NCBI GenBank assembly: GCA_016709145.1
Contig: JADJEK010000015.1
Coordinates: forward strand, 1 to 64,000
Direction of reading: 5' to 3'
Length of the DNA stretch: 64,000 bases
Source of the DNA: Planctomycetota bacterium
Lineage (GTDB): Bacteria > Planctomycetota > B15-G4 > JADJEK01
Shown here: positions 8,793 to 16,637 of the stretch, one piece after another
How positions within the stretch are numbered: position 1 is the first letter of the stretch
Layout of the letters: each line of letters starts with the position of its first letter
Position numbers and translations under genes: made by a program
The notes under the pieces: model-generated
Seen by the model: only the letters and a program-made list of their open reading frames with translations
The model's database searches: none
What the model was told of the DNA's origin: nothing

Positions 8793-9105
8793 CGGAAGAC
8801 CTCGCGCTCGCGCCGTCCACCCGGTAACCCTCGGCGTCCAACGCCACCCACGCGGACTCGTCCGCGACCAGCTTGCGCAGGCGAGCGGCGAGCGTGGGCC
8901 AACGACGCGCGACGCCGAACGAACGATCCCCCTCCGCGAGGACCCGCGCCGCGCACTCCGCATCCGAACGGAGTGTCGGAGAGGAACCACGACGCGCACG
9001 AGCGAGCTTGACGTTCGTGACCACGCGGGCACAGCGATTTCCGATGTCGTGGAGGCGCTGCTCGAACGTAGGGCGGAGAACGAACTCGGGTTCAGACGGT
9101 TTCAT
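8785..9105 (-). CDS. Hypothetical basic helical protein
   Basis: 106 residues, starting just after promoter, hairpin and GAGG. Predicted mostly helical, with Arg-rich segments (RLHDIGNRCARVVTNVKLARARR) and an acidic tail. It is the first gene of a short transcript and overlaps the following gene. Function unknown. Confidence 0.75.
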   Translation of the reverse strand: MKPSEPEFVLRPTFEQRLHDIGNRCARVVTNVKLARARRGSSPTLRSDAECAARVLAEGDRSFGVARRWPTLAARLRKLVADESAWVALDAEGYRVDGASARSSDG

Positions 9106-9183
9106 GTCACACCTCGCTTGGTCGGTCCCATCACCGACACCCGCGAAGGATAGAGCGGCCCTCGTGGAGTGCTACTACAAAAC
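9106..9183 (-). promoter_or_regulatory. Class-1 promoter with 5'-UTR hairpin
   Basis: TTTTGTAGTAG, 18 bp, CTATCCTT on the minus strand; hairpin GTCGGT-GATGGG-ACCGAC at 9138-9121; then GCGAGG and ATG 9105. It faces away from the plus-strand operon, so this is the divergence point of the two transcription directions. Confidence 0.8.
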
Positions 9184-9203
9184 CAGAAAGAATCGTACTG
9201 GAC

Positions 9204-9419
9204 ATGTCGGGGGATGCATCGTCTACTACTCGTATGGACTTCCTGGTTTTCCTGCTCATCCTGTCGCTGTTGACCCCTCGGGGCTGCGCCACGTCTCGGC
9301 CATACTGGGTCGTCGAGGTGCGCCCCCGTGGGTGGCCGCTCTGCGTGCGACTGCCATTGTTGGTCGTCGGTTCGATCGCAGGCGCACTCGTGCTCTACAC
9401 GGCGGCCTGTCTCTTGTAG
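9204..9419 (+). CDS. Small two-TM membrane protein
   Basis: 71 residues. Two hydrophobic segments (FLVFLLILSLL near residue 13, and LPLLVVGSIAGALVLYTAACLL at the C-terminus) flank a short basic loop. No convincing RBS precedes the first ATG; an internal ATG at 9234 is an alternative. The stop is followed by an RBS for the next gene. First gene of the plus-strand unit. Confidence 0.5.
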   Translation: MSGDASSTTRMDFLVFLLILSLLTPRGCATSRPYWVVEVRPRGWPLCVRLPLLVVGSIAGALVLYTAACLL

Positions 9420-9429
9420 GAGTAGGTCC

Positions 9430-9651
9430 ATGCTGCAGATCCCGAACGCGGAGTGGGTGCGCGAGAGGTGGAGTGTTCGCATTCACTGCCCGACCTGCAA
9501 GCGAATGGTCAGCCTACGTGGGAGGATTCACCCGGACGGGCGGGTTGTGCATCCCGCGATCGAGTGCCCGAGCCACCCGCCGCTACGACCGGCGGAGGTC
9601 CAACTGCTGGGGTGGGAACACCAGCACCTCCCGGAGCCGCTGGACGTCTGA
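9430..9651 (+). CDS. Small zinc-ribbon protein
   Basis: 73 residues from an ATG with AGGAG seven bases upstream. CPTCK at residue 20 and a later Cys/His pair (ECPSH) suggest a single zinc site. The second half is proline-rich. Probably a small regulatory or DNA-binding protein of the plus-strand unit; inference. Confidence 0.65.
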   Translation: MLQIPNAEWVRERWSVRIHCPTCKRMVSLRGRIHPDGRVVHPAIECPSHPPLRPAEVQLLGWEHQHLPEPLDV

Positions 9652-9666
9652 CGCCGGAAAGAACTT

Positions 9667-9687
9667 GCTATCCCCAATAGGGTTAGC
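9667..9687 (+). promoter_or_regulatory. Inverted repeat, possible operator
   Basis: GCTATCCC-CAATA-GGGTTAGC: an 8-bp dyad with one mismatch in a locally AT-richer gap, upstream of the gene at 9720. It could be an operator or a promoter element; nothing here decides which. Confidence 0.35.
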
Positions 9688-9719
9688 ATCATGCCGCGCA
9701 ACGCACGGCGGAGACGCGG

Positions 9720-9935
9720 ATGGCTGCCCACCAATTGCACGACCCGTGGAAGAAGCTGAGTAAACGTGTGCGCGGAGTCGTCGACGATGCTGTCGCACTC
9801 GCGCGGGGAAACCGACGAGGGATCCCCGAAACGATCGCCGGTCACCTCCTTCCCGCGATGGAAGAAGCGGCGATGCATGCCGGAGTAACCAGACAGGACG
9901 TGCGCTCGGCCGTCCAAAGGTGGCTCACCCAATGA
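9720..9935 (+). CDS. Small helical protein, possible DNA binder
   Basis: 71 residues after GGAGACGCGG. Predicted helical and basic in the first half, with a possible helix-turn-helix-like end (AMHAGVTRQDVRSAVQRWL). The stop overlaps the next start by ATGA. Possibly a small regulator; weak evidence. Confidence 0.6.
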   Translation: MAAHQLHDPWKKLSKRVRGVVDDAVALARGNRRGIPETIAGHLLPAMEEAAMHAGVTRQDVRSAVQRWLTQ

Positions 9936-10264
9936 CCCTCAACGTCGCGACGCTCGATCGTCTGGCGGATGAAGTGGTTGTCCTGCTCGTACTCCTGGAG
10001 AGCGAGCCAACGAAACTCCTGTCGGTTCACCCCGACGCGATCATCCAGTGCGCACGCGTCCATGACGTGCTACGGAAGGTCGGGGTGAGGGTGCAGCGCA
10101 ACCCAGCGATGCTCCTGGAGGCTCGGGACATATCCCTGGCCGAGCGCCGGCGGATCCTCGACGAGGACACCGCGACCGAGCAGGAGAAGCGGCGTCGAGC
10201 CGCACTGTCGCTCGCCCAACGCTTCCGCGTGAACGGCGGCGACGCCGAAGACGACGACGATTGA
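9932..10264 (+). CDS. Hypothetical acidic-tailed helical protein
   Basis: 110 residues. The ATGA overlap with the upstream gene fixes the start. Long helices (LADEVVVLLVLLESEP, then a charged helix to about residue 95) end in an acidic tail GDAEDDDD. No motif recognised; it looks like a soluble helical adaptor. Confidence 0.65.
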   Translation: MTLNVATLDRLADEVVVLLVLLESEPTKLLSVHPDAIIQCARVHDVLRKVGVRVQRNPAMLLEARDISLAERRRILDEDTATEQEKRRRAALSLAQRFRVNGGDAEDDDD

Positions 10265-10325
10265 TGGAAGAAAGTACGCGCGGTTGCGCCCGCCCGTGCG
10301 TCTACTACGCACGAAAGGTCAGCGC

Positions 10326-12611
10326 ATGCCCGACACGATTCTGATGGTCGAAGAAGGTGACACGTTGGATCGCCTCCGTGCGATGCCCGACGGGTTCGTC
10401 GACGCGGTCGTGACCGACCCGCCGTACGGGTTGTCCGAGCACACGCCCGAGGAGGTCAACGCCTGCCTCTCGGCCTGGGTCCGCGGCGAGCCGTACGATC
10501 CGTCACGTGGTAAGGGCAAGAAGAACTGCGCGACACACGTCATGCGGAGCTTGCTCCGTCGAAACGCGAAGAGTGCGGATACCGAGGCGGGCGACGAGTT
10601 CGTCACGCTGCCTATCACGCTCGACAGCGGCTTTGCCTCTGTGCTCTTTCCCGTCAAGCTCGACCACCAGCCCGTGCGAAGGGAAGAAGAAGTCGACCAC
10701 AACAACGGTACCGGGGAACTCGAACAGAACTTGTCGACTGAACTGGACGGCGTTCTCGCGCAACCGTTCTGCGACCAGATTCTCGATCTTCGAGTCACCG
10801 AAGGTGCCTCTTGCGACGGCCCCTGCACCTGCTACACGAAGATTTCGCAGACCGAGTTCCGTGTACGCGTACGGCTTTCGCACGACACGTTTCGACAGAC
10901 CGAGCCGTCGGCCGATGTAGTGGCAGGAGCGCGAGCAGAAGATGTGGCCGTGCTTGCTTTTGATCTTTCTCGGCGATCGGTGACCCTTCTGTCCACAGAC
11001 GGGACAGGTGAAGTCGACACCTGTTTCCTGCTGTGCTCCGCGCATGGCGTAGGAACAAGCGCGGGAACAGGTGGTCTGCCTCCCGTGGCTAAGGCGGGTA
11101 GTGTCAGCGGTGTAGCTCCCGCCGCACTGCGGGCACGTTCGTTCAATCTGCGCACCCATCTTGGCCTCCTCGACTTCTTCGGGAGTCCGAGAGTAGCAAA
11201 ATCAGGCATGATGGGAAAGACGTGGGATGCCTGGGTCCCTGGACCCGAGTGCTGGCGCGAGGTCTACCGCGTGCTCAAGCCGGGCGGTCACGCCCTGGTC
11301 TTTGCCGGGTCTCGCACAAGCGACCTCATGGGCATCGCGCTGCGCCTCGCGGGGTTCGAGATCCGAGATGAGATCGACTGGCGTTACTGTAGTGGCTTTC
11401 CTAAGTCCCTTAACGTGTCGAAAGCGATCGACAAGGCACAAGGGCACGAGAGGAAGAGCGACTACGTGCCGAACCTCGCCAACAAAGTGTACGGAACTGG
11501 AATGGGTGGTGGGCGAACCACGAAAACAGAACCTCCAGCCACCCCCGAAGGGCTGGCGTGGGATGGGTGGGGGACAGCGCTGAAACCCGCCAGAGAGCCG
11601 ATCTGGGTCGTGCGCAAGCCGCTCGTCGGGACCGTCGCGGAGAACGTGCTCGCGCACGGGACTGGCGCGCTCCACATCGACGCCTGTCGGATTGCGTACG
11701 CGAGCGAGGCGGACAAGGCGAGTGCGACACCACAAGGCGAATGCACGTCGAAGTCGAGCGGGGCGATAGCCGCCAGCCCCGACGCCGGGCGCGATCTGGA
11801 CCGCATCGGCTTCGAGCGACCCGAGCAAAAAGGTCGTTTCCCCGCGAACGTCGTGCTCTCGCACGCCGAGGACTGCGTTTGCGTCGGAACGTGGCGATTC
11901 AGGGGCAGTGGTTCCGGAGCGGTCAAGCAAGCGACATCCGCGGGGCACACCGGCAACGCGCTAGGTGCCGAGAGTCGACCGGCGGGCACACCGATGCTCT
12001 CGCACGTCGACGCCGACGGGCTCGAAACGATGGAACGTTGGGCGTGCGTCCCCGGTTGCCCCGTGCGCGTCCTCGACGACCAGAGCGGCGAGCGCAAGGG
12101 ATCGCCGAAGGCGTGGAAGCGCGGAGAGGCCGACCAGTTCTCCGGGCGCGTCTACACGTCGGCGCGCGGCGAGGAGACGATGCAGGGCTACGGCGACACC
12201 GGCGGGGCCTCGCGCTTCTTCTACACCGCGAAGGCCAGCCGCCGCGATCGCAACACGTGCGTCGACGGTGTGCACCGAGCCGGCGTCTCGAACGCGCATC
12301 CCACAGTTAAACCAATCGAACTCATGCGGTGGCTCGTCCGCTTGGTCACCCCGCCGAGCGGGCTCGTACTCGACCCCTTCAACGGCTCGGGCACGACCGG
12401 TGTCTCCGCGGCCCTGGAAGGCTTCCACTACATCGGCATCGAAGGCGAAGCCGAGAACTGTCAGATCACGCGACGGCGCTTCCTGCAGGCTCCGCTCGTC
12501 GAGGCACCGCAGGGACAACAGGAGCAGACGGATGGTCAGCCAAGCAACGAAGCAGTGGATCCCAGTGGAGTCCCCGACGGCGATACCGGAGGCGGTGACG
12601 GACCTGCGTGA
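10326..12611 (+). CDS. DNA N-methyltransferase (beta class), interrupted in frame
   Basis: The methylase core is clear: motif IV DPPYG at residues 31-35 and motif I LDPFNGSGTTG near residue 680, the order typical of beta-class amino-methyltransferases that modify adenine N6 or cytosine N4. A natural join would run from GKGKK (residue 66) to GMMGKTWDAWVPG (residue 294). Between them lie 227 extra codons (10524-11204) that are the antisense of an endonuclease gene. The frame stays open, so either a 761-residue protein with a large insert is made or activity is lost. The stop overlaps the deformylase gene by 80 nt. Confidence 0.85.
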   Translation: MPDTILMVEEGDTLDRLRAMPDGFVDAVVTDPPYGLSEHTPEEVNACLSAWVRGEPYDPSRGKGKKNCATHVMRSLLRRNAKSADTEAGDEFVTLPITLDSGFASVLFPVKLDHQPVRREEEVDHNNGTGELEQNLSTELDGVLAQPFCDQILDLRVTEGASCDGPCTCYTKISQTEFRVRVRLSHDTFRQTEPSADVVAGARAEDVAVLAFDLSRRSVTLLSTDGTGEVDTCFLLCSAHGVGTSAGTGGLPPVAKAGSVSGVAPAALRARSFNLRTHLGLLDFFGSPRVAKSGMMGKTWDAWVPGPECWREVYRVLKPGGHALVFAGSRTSDLMGIALRLAGFEIRDEIDWRYCSGFPKSLNVSKAIDKAQGHERKSDYVPNLANKVYGTGMGGGRTTKTEPPATPEGLAWDGWGTALKPAREPIWVVRKPLVGTVAENVLAHGTGALHIDACRIAYASEADKASATPQGECTSKSSGAIAASPDAGRDLDRIGFERPEQKGRFPANVVLSHAEDCVCVGTWRFRGSGSGAVKQATSAGHTGNALGAESRPAGTPMLSHVDADGLETMERWACVPGCPVRVLDDQSGERKGSPKAWKRGEADQFSGRVYTSARGEETMQGYGDTGGASRFFYTAKASRRDRNTCVDGVHRAGVSNAHPTVKPIELMRWLVRLVTPPSGLVLDPFNGSGTTGVSAALEGFHYIGIEGEAENCQITRRRFLQAPLVEAPQGQQEQTDGQPSNEAVDPSGVPDGDTGGGDGPA
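10503..11159 (-). CDS. Homing-type endonuclease, DUF559/Vsr-like, inside methylase gene
   Basis: 218 residues from an ATG with GAGG upstream. Two N-terminal zinc knuckles (CPQC...CSRAC and CPVC...CSRSC, residues 10-85) are followed by a PD-(D/E)XK nuclease domain at about residues 130-215: DFFFPSHGLVVELDGKEH, then a conserved D-R-R helix and RTLRVS. The arrangement matches phage-borne endonucleases that move as selfish genes. It lies wholly inside, and antisense to, the methylase gene, and its last five codons use methylase sequence. The insert is too short for a group I intron core plus this gene, so simple gene insertion is likelier than a spliced intron. Confidence 0.85.
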   Translation of the reverse strand: MGAQIERTCPQCGGSYTADTTRLSHGRQTTCSRACSYAMRGAQQETGVDFTCPVCGQKGHRSPRKIKSKHGHIFCSRSCHYIGRRLGLSKRVVRKPYAYTELGLRNLRVAGAGAVARGTFGDSKIENLVAERLRENAVQFSRQVLFEFPGTVVVVDFFFPSHGLVVELDGKEHRGKAAVERDRQRDELVARLGIRTLRVSTEQAPHDVCRAVLLALTT

Positions 12612-13188
12612 CTTGATCGTCCAGCCGCCGCGGCTGCGCACGAACTTCGACTCCGTCCTGTTCACGCGGGCACACCCGATCGACGACGCCGCGCTCTCCG
12701 ACCCGATCCTCGGGGCGCTGTGTGGGATGCTCCGCCGCCACCTCGTCCAGGACACGAACGCGGTGGGTCTCGCGGCTCCGCAGTTGGGGTACCCCCTGCG
12801 CGTCATCGCGGTGCGACCGAACGCCCGCGCTGGCGTGACCGTGGTCGTGAACCCGCGCGTGATCGCGACCACGGCGGACGTCGCGACGGAGTGGGAGCAG
12901 TGCCTGTCTTGCCCGGGTGCCCGCGTGCAGGTCGAGCGCGCCCGTCACATCCAGGTCGAGGCCGCGGAGAGCACGCGCGAGGGCTACACGGCGACGCGCG
13001 TCGTCACCGAGTACTCGGGTTTCCTCGCGCGAGTGATCCAACACGAGGTCGACCACCTCGACGGTGTTACCCTGCTGGTTCGCGCCGGTGCCGAGGGCGT
13101 CAAGGCCGCGCAGCGCACGATCACGTGGGCGGCAGAGCAGACCGAGGGTGCCCGCGTCTTCCTCGAACAGATGGAGCAGCGAGCATGA
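12532..13188 (+). CDS. def: Peptide deformylase
   Basis: 218 residues, start preceded by GGAG. All three deformylase motifs are present: GLAAPQ (79-84), EQCLS (122-126, with the metal-binding Cys124) and HEVDH (171-175). The enzyme removes the N-formyl group from nascent proteins using a metal held by Cys and two His. Phage copies are known, mainly from marine phages, and may speed maturation of phage proteins or shift host proteins. The N-terminal 50 residues are longer than in minimal phage forms. It overlaps the methylase end by 80 nt and the sigma gene by ATGA, so it is probably co-translated. Confidence 0.9.
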   Translation: MVSQATKQWIPVESPTAIPEAVTDLRDLIVQPPRLRTNFDSVLFTRAHPIDDAALSDPILGALCGMLRRHLVQDTNAVGLAAPQLGYPLRVIAVRPNARAGVTVVVNPRVIATTADVATEWEQCLSCPGARVQVERARHIQVEAAESTREGYTATRVVTEYSGFLARVIQHEVDHLDGVTLLVRAGAEGVKAAQRTITWAAEQTEGARVFLEQMEQRA

Positions 13189-13841
13189 AGCTCATACACG
13201 GCGAGTCCGCACGCGCACTCCTGGCGCTCCCTCCGGACCAGATCATCCCTGGTTGCCGGGTCATCCCGGCGAAGGCGGTCAGGTGCGTGCAGCCGCTGTG
13301 GGGCCGCTACCGGGGTGCGTGGATCAAGTGCGGGCTCGACGCCGACGAGTTCGAGTCCGTGTGCCTCTCCGCCATCTGCGTCTGGGCCGATCGCAAGTAC
13401 GACACGCGCAAGGGTTGCTCCCCTGGGGTCTACGCAGGAACGTACGCGCGCTACAAGGTCCTGGAGAGAATGAAGCAGGCCGTCGGGGAGACCGGGCGGC
13501 CTACGCACGCTCTGCGCGTGGACTTCCTGTCGAGGATGCTCCCGTTGTACGTGAAGGACAACGCGGGTGGACCGGAGCGCCTGCGCACCGAGATCCCAGC
13601 CGTCGACCCGCCGGAGGACCCCGAGATCGAACCAGGCGGCTTCCCCAAGCTCGCACACGCGGCTGGGTTGACCGATCGCGAGATCGAGGTCGTGCGCGCT
13701 CGGGTGTTCGAGGGCAAGAGCTTCACGGACATCCGGGACGCATGGGGTGTGACCCGACAGCGCGTCTGCCAGGTCTACGACCAGGCGATCCGACGCCTAC
13801 GCCTGCACTGTTCCCGCGAGCGCGTCCTCGCCGAGGTCTGA
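13185..13841 (+). CDS. Sigma-70-family RNA polymerase factor
   Basis: 218 residues, start in an ATGA overlap with the deformylase. Residues 52-95 fit region 2 (helical, LSAICVWADRKYD then AGTYARYKVLERM, like the -10 recognition helices). Residues 162-206 fit region 4 (LTDREIEVVRARVFEGKSF, then the helix-turn-helix DAWGVTRQRVCQVYDQA). The short spacer and absence of region 3 resemble ECF-type or phage sigmas. It is the last gene of the plus-strand unit, ending at a terminator. It is the natural candidate to direct host polymerase to the class-1 or class-2 promoters in this window. Confidence 0.8.
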   Translation: MKLIHGESARALLALPPDQIIPGCRVIPAKAVRCVQPLWGRYRGAWIKCGLDADEFESVCLSAICVWADRKYDTRKGCSPGVYAGTYARYKVLERMKQAVGETGRPTHALRVDFLSRMLPLYVKDNAGGPERLRTEIPAVDPPEDPEIEPGGFPKLAHAAGLTDREIEVVRARVFEGKSFTDIRDAWGVTRQRVCQVYDQAIRRLRLHCSRERVLAEV

Positions 13842-13849
13842 ACGAAGTG

Positions 13850-13881
13850 AGCCCACCCCGATGCCAGGCGAGGTGGGCTCT
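13850..13881. terminator. Bidirectional terminator between converging units
   Basis: A perfect 9-bp stem (GAGCCCACC / GGTGGGCTC) with a 14-nt loop, flanked by GAAGT and CGCTTC, between the sigma gene (plus) and the 544-aa gene (minus), which both end here. Confidence 0.7.
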
Positions 13882-13916
13882 CGCTTCACCAGACAACAAA
13901 CGACACGCGAGGAAAG

Positions 13917-15551
13917 CTAGCTCGCCGCCGGCGGCTCCGCAACCGCCCCCTTCTTCGCGCGCGTCTTGCGGGCCTTCGGCGGGGTGGGGTCGACGCGCCA
14001 GCCGCAGCGCGTCAGGACCGTGATCCGCAGACCCTTGAACTCGTCGTGCTTCTTCACCGAGCCCGTCAGGTACATCCAGGCACCGACGTCCCAGACGGGG
14101 TAGCCGTTGGTCGTCCGGCGCGCGGCCGGGTCCGCCGCGGCCAGCATCTCCTCCGTGATCTCGGCATGCCGCTGGGTCGACCAGTCGCGGTACTCGCGGG
14201 CGTTCATGCTCGTGGGGTCACCCCACTTGGCTTTCGCTTCCTCCGTGATCTGCGCCCACACGCGATCACGGATTTCGAGGCGGGCGCGAGAAGCCGACAG
14301 ATCGTCCTCCTGCGTCGGGTCGACCCCGGTGGCCCACCACTGGTAGGTGCGGCGCGACTCGTCTTCGAACTTGCAGAGGTAGGTCGTGCCGTAGGTGCCG
14401 GTGAAGGCGCGCGGACGATCCACCAGGCGGAGGCGGAGGTCGACCAGCTTCGTCCCGACGTCCGCGCCGTACTCGTTCAACAGCGGGATCGCCTGCGCCT
14501 TGTTCGCGTCGTGCTCGCTCAAGGCCATGTCGTGAGCACGGCGGTAGGCGACGACACCCGAGCACGCGAGGCCGAGGTGCTTGAACGCGTGGGCGACGCC
14601 GTTGCGCGCCAAGGCGCGGAGATTGAGTTCGTAGTCGCTCGCGTTGTCCGGGAGAGCGGACAGCCACGAGATGATCGCGCGGGCTTCCTCGACCACCGAG
14701 GGGGACGCGCGGCGGGCGTCCATGCGCTCGTACTCGCGGCGCACTTCTTCCGTGGGGTCCCCATCGCGCAGCACGAACCCGTAGAGGACGTCTGTCGAGG
14801 TTGCGCACGGGCCGTTGATCGGGCCGTTCATCGCGCGTTGGCGCGAGACCCAGCCGTGCAGGTCGATGCAGGTGATCGCTGCCGTCAGCACCGACTCGAT
14901 CGGCAGGTGCGGCTGGAAGCGCTCCCGCGTGTACCCCTCTTCTTCCTCGCCGTCGGTGTCGAGCGCGAGCGCTTCGAGGAAGGACAGGATCGACTCGGGG
15001 GTGCAGCCGAGGTGGCCAATGAAGTCGGCGAGGCAACCACTACCCACGCTCTTCACGTTGCCGGCCTCGTCCTGGACCAGGAACGTCGTGTTGCGCGCTC
15101 GCGAGGTCTCGCAGTGGTCGCACTGGCTGTCCTGGCGGATCAGCGCCCGCAGGCCCGCGGGTGCGCCCGGAGCCGAGCGCACGACCGCCTCGTCACCGCA
15201 GGAGCGATCGACCGCGGCGAGCAACCGCCAGCCGCCGGGGAGCACGGGGAGACCGCCCTCGACTTCGACCTCGACTTCCCAAGCGAAGTACTGGACGGCA
15301 TCGTGCGAACGCATGCGCGAGCGCGAGCCCTCACCGCCGTACAGGACCGGGATGACCTCGCGCTCGACCTCGCCGTACCACGCGGCGTCGCTCCGGTGGA
15401 TCCGGCGGCGCTGGCGCTCACCGACCTTGAGCACCGGGACAGGGAAGCCAAGGCGTTCTGCCGTCTTGATCGCGCGGGCGAACCGTTCGGTCACCTGCGA
15501 CAGACGGGCCTCGGGGATCACGCGCTTCGCACTCGCTTCGACTTCGCGCAT
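13917..15551 (-). CDS. Zinc-ribbon plus OB-like phage protein, possible nucleic-acid binder
   Basis: 544 residues, first gene after a class-1 promoter and hairpin. A knuckle (CDHCETSRARNTTFLV, then GSGCLADF) lies near residue 145-185; I have seen this pattern in many phage proteins of unknown role. Residues 380-420 and 500-525 look like strands of an OB-like fold (TYGTTYLCKFEDE, LRITVLTRCGW). The C-terminus is basic. It could be a single-strand DNA-binding or recombination accessory protein; this is inference from fold-like patterns. Confidence 0.75.
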   Translation of the reverse strand: MREVEASAKRVIPEARLSQVTERFARAIKTAERLGFPVPVLKVGERQRRRIHRSDAAWYGEVEREVIPVLYGGEGSRSRMRSHDAVQYFAWEVEVEVEGGLPVLPGGWRLLAAVDRSCGDEAVVRSAPGAPAGLRALIRQDSQCDHCETSRARNTTFLVQDEAGNVKSVGSGCLADFIGHLGCTPESILSFLEALALDTDGEEEEGYTRERFQPHLPIESVLTAAITCIDLHGWVSRQRAMNGPINGPCATSTDVLYGFVLRDGDPTEEVRREYERMDARRASPSVVEEARAIISWLSALPDNASDYELNLRALARNGVAHAFKHLGLACSGVVAYRRAHDMALSEHDANKAQAIPLLNEYGADVGTKLVDLRLRLVDRPRAFTGTYGTTYLCKFEDESRRTYQWWATGVDPTQEDDLSASRARLEIRDRVWAQITEEAKAKWGDPTSMNAREYRDWSTQRHAEITEEMLAAADPAARRTTNGYPVWDVGAWMYLTGSVKKHDEFKGLRITVLTRCGWRVDPTPPKARKTRAKKGAVAEPPAAS

Positions 15552-15632
15552 CGTTCGGTTCCTCGCTCGGTCGGTCCCATCACCGACACCCGCGAAGGAT
15601 AGAGCGCTCCCCGTCGTGATCTACTACAAAAC
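15552..15632 (-). promoter_or_regulatory. Class-1 promoter with 5'-UTR hairpin
   Basis: TTTTGTAGTAG, 18 bp, CTATCCTT; hairpin GTCGGT-GATGGG-ACCGAC at 15587-15570; then GCGAGG and ATG 15551. Confidence 0.8.
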
Positions 15633-15641
15633 CAGATTATT

Positions 15642-16133
15642 TCACAGGAGGGCTGCTCTCGCGGTGCATGGGTCGCACCACCGATCTGGGTCGTGCGGCA
15701 GCCCCTCTGCGCAACCGAAGTTTCGGAACACCGTGCACGGTCGCTGGGCGATCCGCGACACCAGAGCCATCATCCCCGGTGCCTTCGCGAGCATCCGCCC
15801 GGTGGCGTCCTGGATCGCCGCGGCCTTCTCCTCGGTGAACCCGCACGCGCTGCCCCTCCCCGTCAGGTGACCCCACCCACGGAGGTCCGCCACGTGCATC
15901 TCGCCGTGACCGTACGGGTTCGCGGCCACGAGAATCTCGCCGTAGTCGTTGTACGTGTACGGCCCCGGGACCCATGGAGTCTCGCCGGCAGCGAACGTTG
16001 GGACGACGCCATTGAGGCGCGCACACTCCGCCTCGGCTGCTCGCCGGCGCTCCGCTGTGGTGTCCCCCGGGAACTGGCTGTCGTTCTCGATGCACGGTAT
16101 CCCGCTGACTTCCTCGACTACTCGATAGCGCAT
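15642..16133 (-). CDS. Hypothetical phage protein
   Basis: 163 residues from ATG 16133, overlapping the upstream gene by 16 nt. A possible small metal site lies near the C-terminus (NFGCAEG...CDPCTARAALL). The middle is aromatic-rich (GPYTYNDYGEILVAANPYGHGEM). Last gene of a five-gene coupled unit that starts near 17.5 kb. Function unknown. Confidence 0.75.
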   Translation of the reverse strand: MRYRVVEEVSGIPCIENDSQFPGDTTAERRRAAEAECARLNGVVPTFAAGETPWVPGPYTYNDYGEILVAANPYGHGEMHVADLRGWGHLTGRGSACGFTEEKAAAIQDATGRMLAKAPGMMALVSRIAQRPCTVFRNFGCAEGLPHDPDRWCDPCTARAALL

Positions 16134-16315
16134 GGATTCTCCGTTTGCGACTTGTCCCTGCGCGGAGGGAACGTGTCGCGCACCAAGTGGTGGCACCTGT
16201 CCACGAGAGGGATCAGATGCTCTTGGACGTCCATGTTGTGGTCGGTCTGGTACGACCACACGTACGCCGTGTAGTCGTCGCCCTCCCCGACTTCGATCGA
16301 GATTCGCACACGCAT
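16118..16315 (-). CDS. Small hypothetical protein
   Basis: 65 residues, start MRVRISIEVG. A beta-hairpin-like N-terminus is followed by a helix with His and Asp residues. It overlaps the downstream gene. Nothing recognisable. Confidence 0.65.
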   Translation of the reverse strand: MRVRISIEVGEGDDYTAYVWSYQTDHNMDVQEHLIPLVDRCHHLVRDTFPPRRDKSQTENPCAIE

Positions 16316-16364
16316 GGTCGGTCCTCCGTTCAACCAATAGACGCCGCAGCGCGAGTCGTGCGGG

Positions 16365-16622
16365 TCACGAAATCGCGGAGTCCGCCGCGGGATCACCCTG
16401 CCACCGGATCACCTGAACTTCCTCGCCGTAGATGACACCACGCTCGAAGAAAGTCAGCGCTTTGCGCCGCACGTCCCCTTGCTCACTCCGGATCGTCAAG
16501 GACTTCGGGTGCACTCGAAGGACGCGACCGTACACGGGCACGATCCCAAAGCACCCGGTGTGGTGCCACCACGACACCACGTCACCAACGACAGCGGCCG
16601 AAGCTGGTACATATTCGGACAT
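16365..16622 (-). CDS. Small beta-rich hypothetical protein
   Basis: 85 residues. Strands VGDVVSWWHH, FGIVPVYGRVLRV and KSLTIRSEQ suggest a small barrel (SH3- or KOW-like). It lies 15 bp after the metallopeptidase-like gene. The barrel idea is a guess from strand spacing. Confidence 0.65.
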   Translation of the reverse strand: MSEYVPASAAVVGDVVSWWHHTGCFGIVPVYGRVLRVHPKSLTIRSEQGDVRRKALTFFERGVIYGEEVQVIRWQGDPAADSAIS

Positions 16623-16637
16623 GACAACCTCCCGGGG

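Noticed and set aside
10524..11204. Group I intron or intein in the methyltransferase
   Set aside because: The insert is almost fully occupied by an antisense endonuclease gene, leaving no room for an intron core; no intein splice motifs in the sense frame.
11187..11210. Extra class-1 promoter for the antisense endonuclease
   Set aside because: TGATTTTGCTAC resembles the -35 side, but no matching second element at the required spacing.
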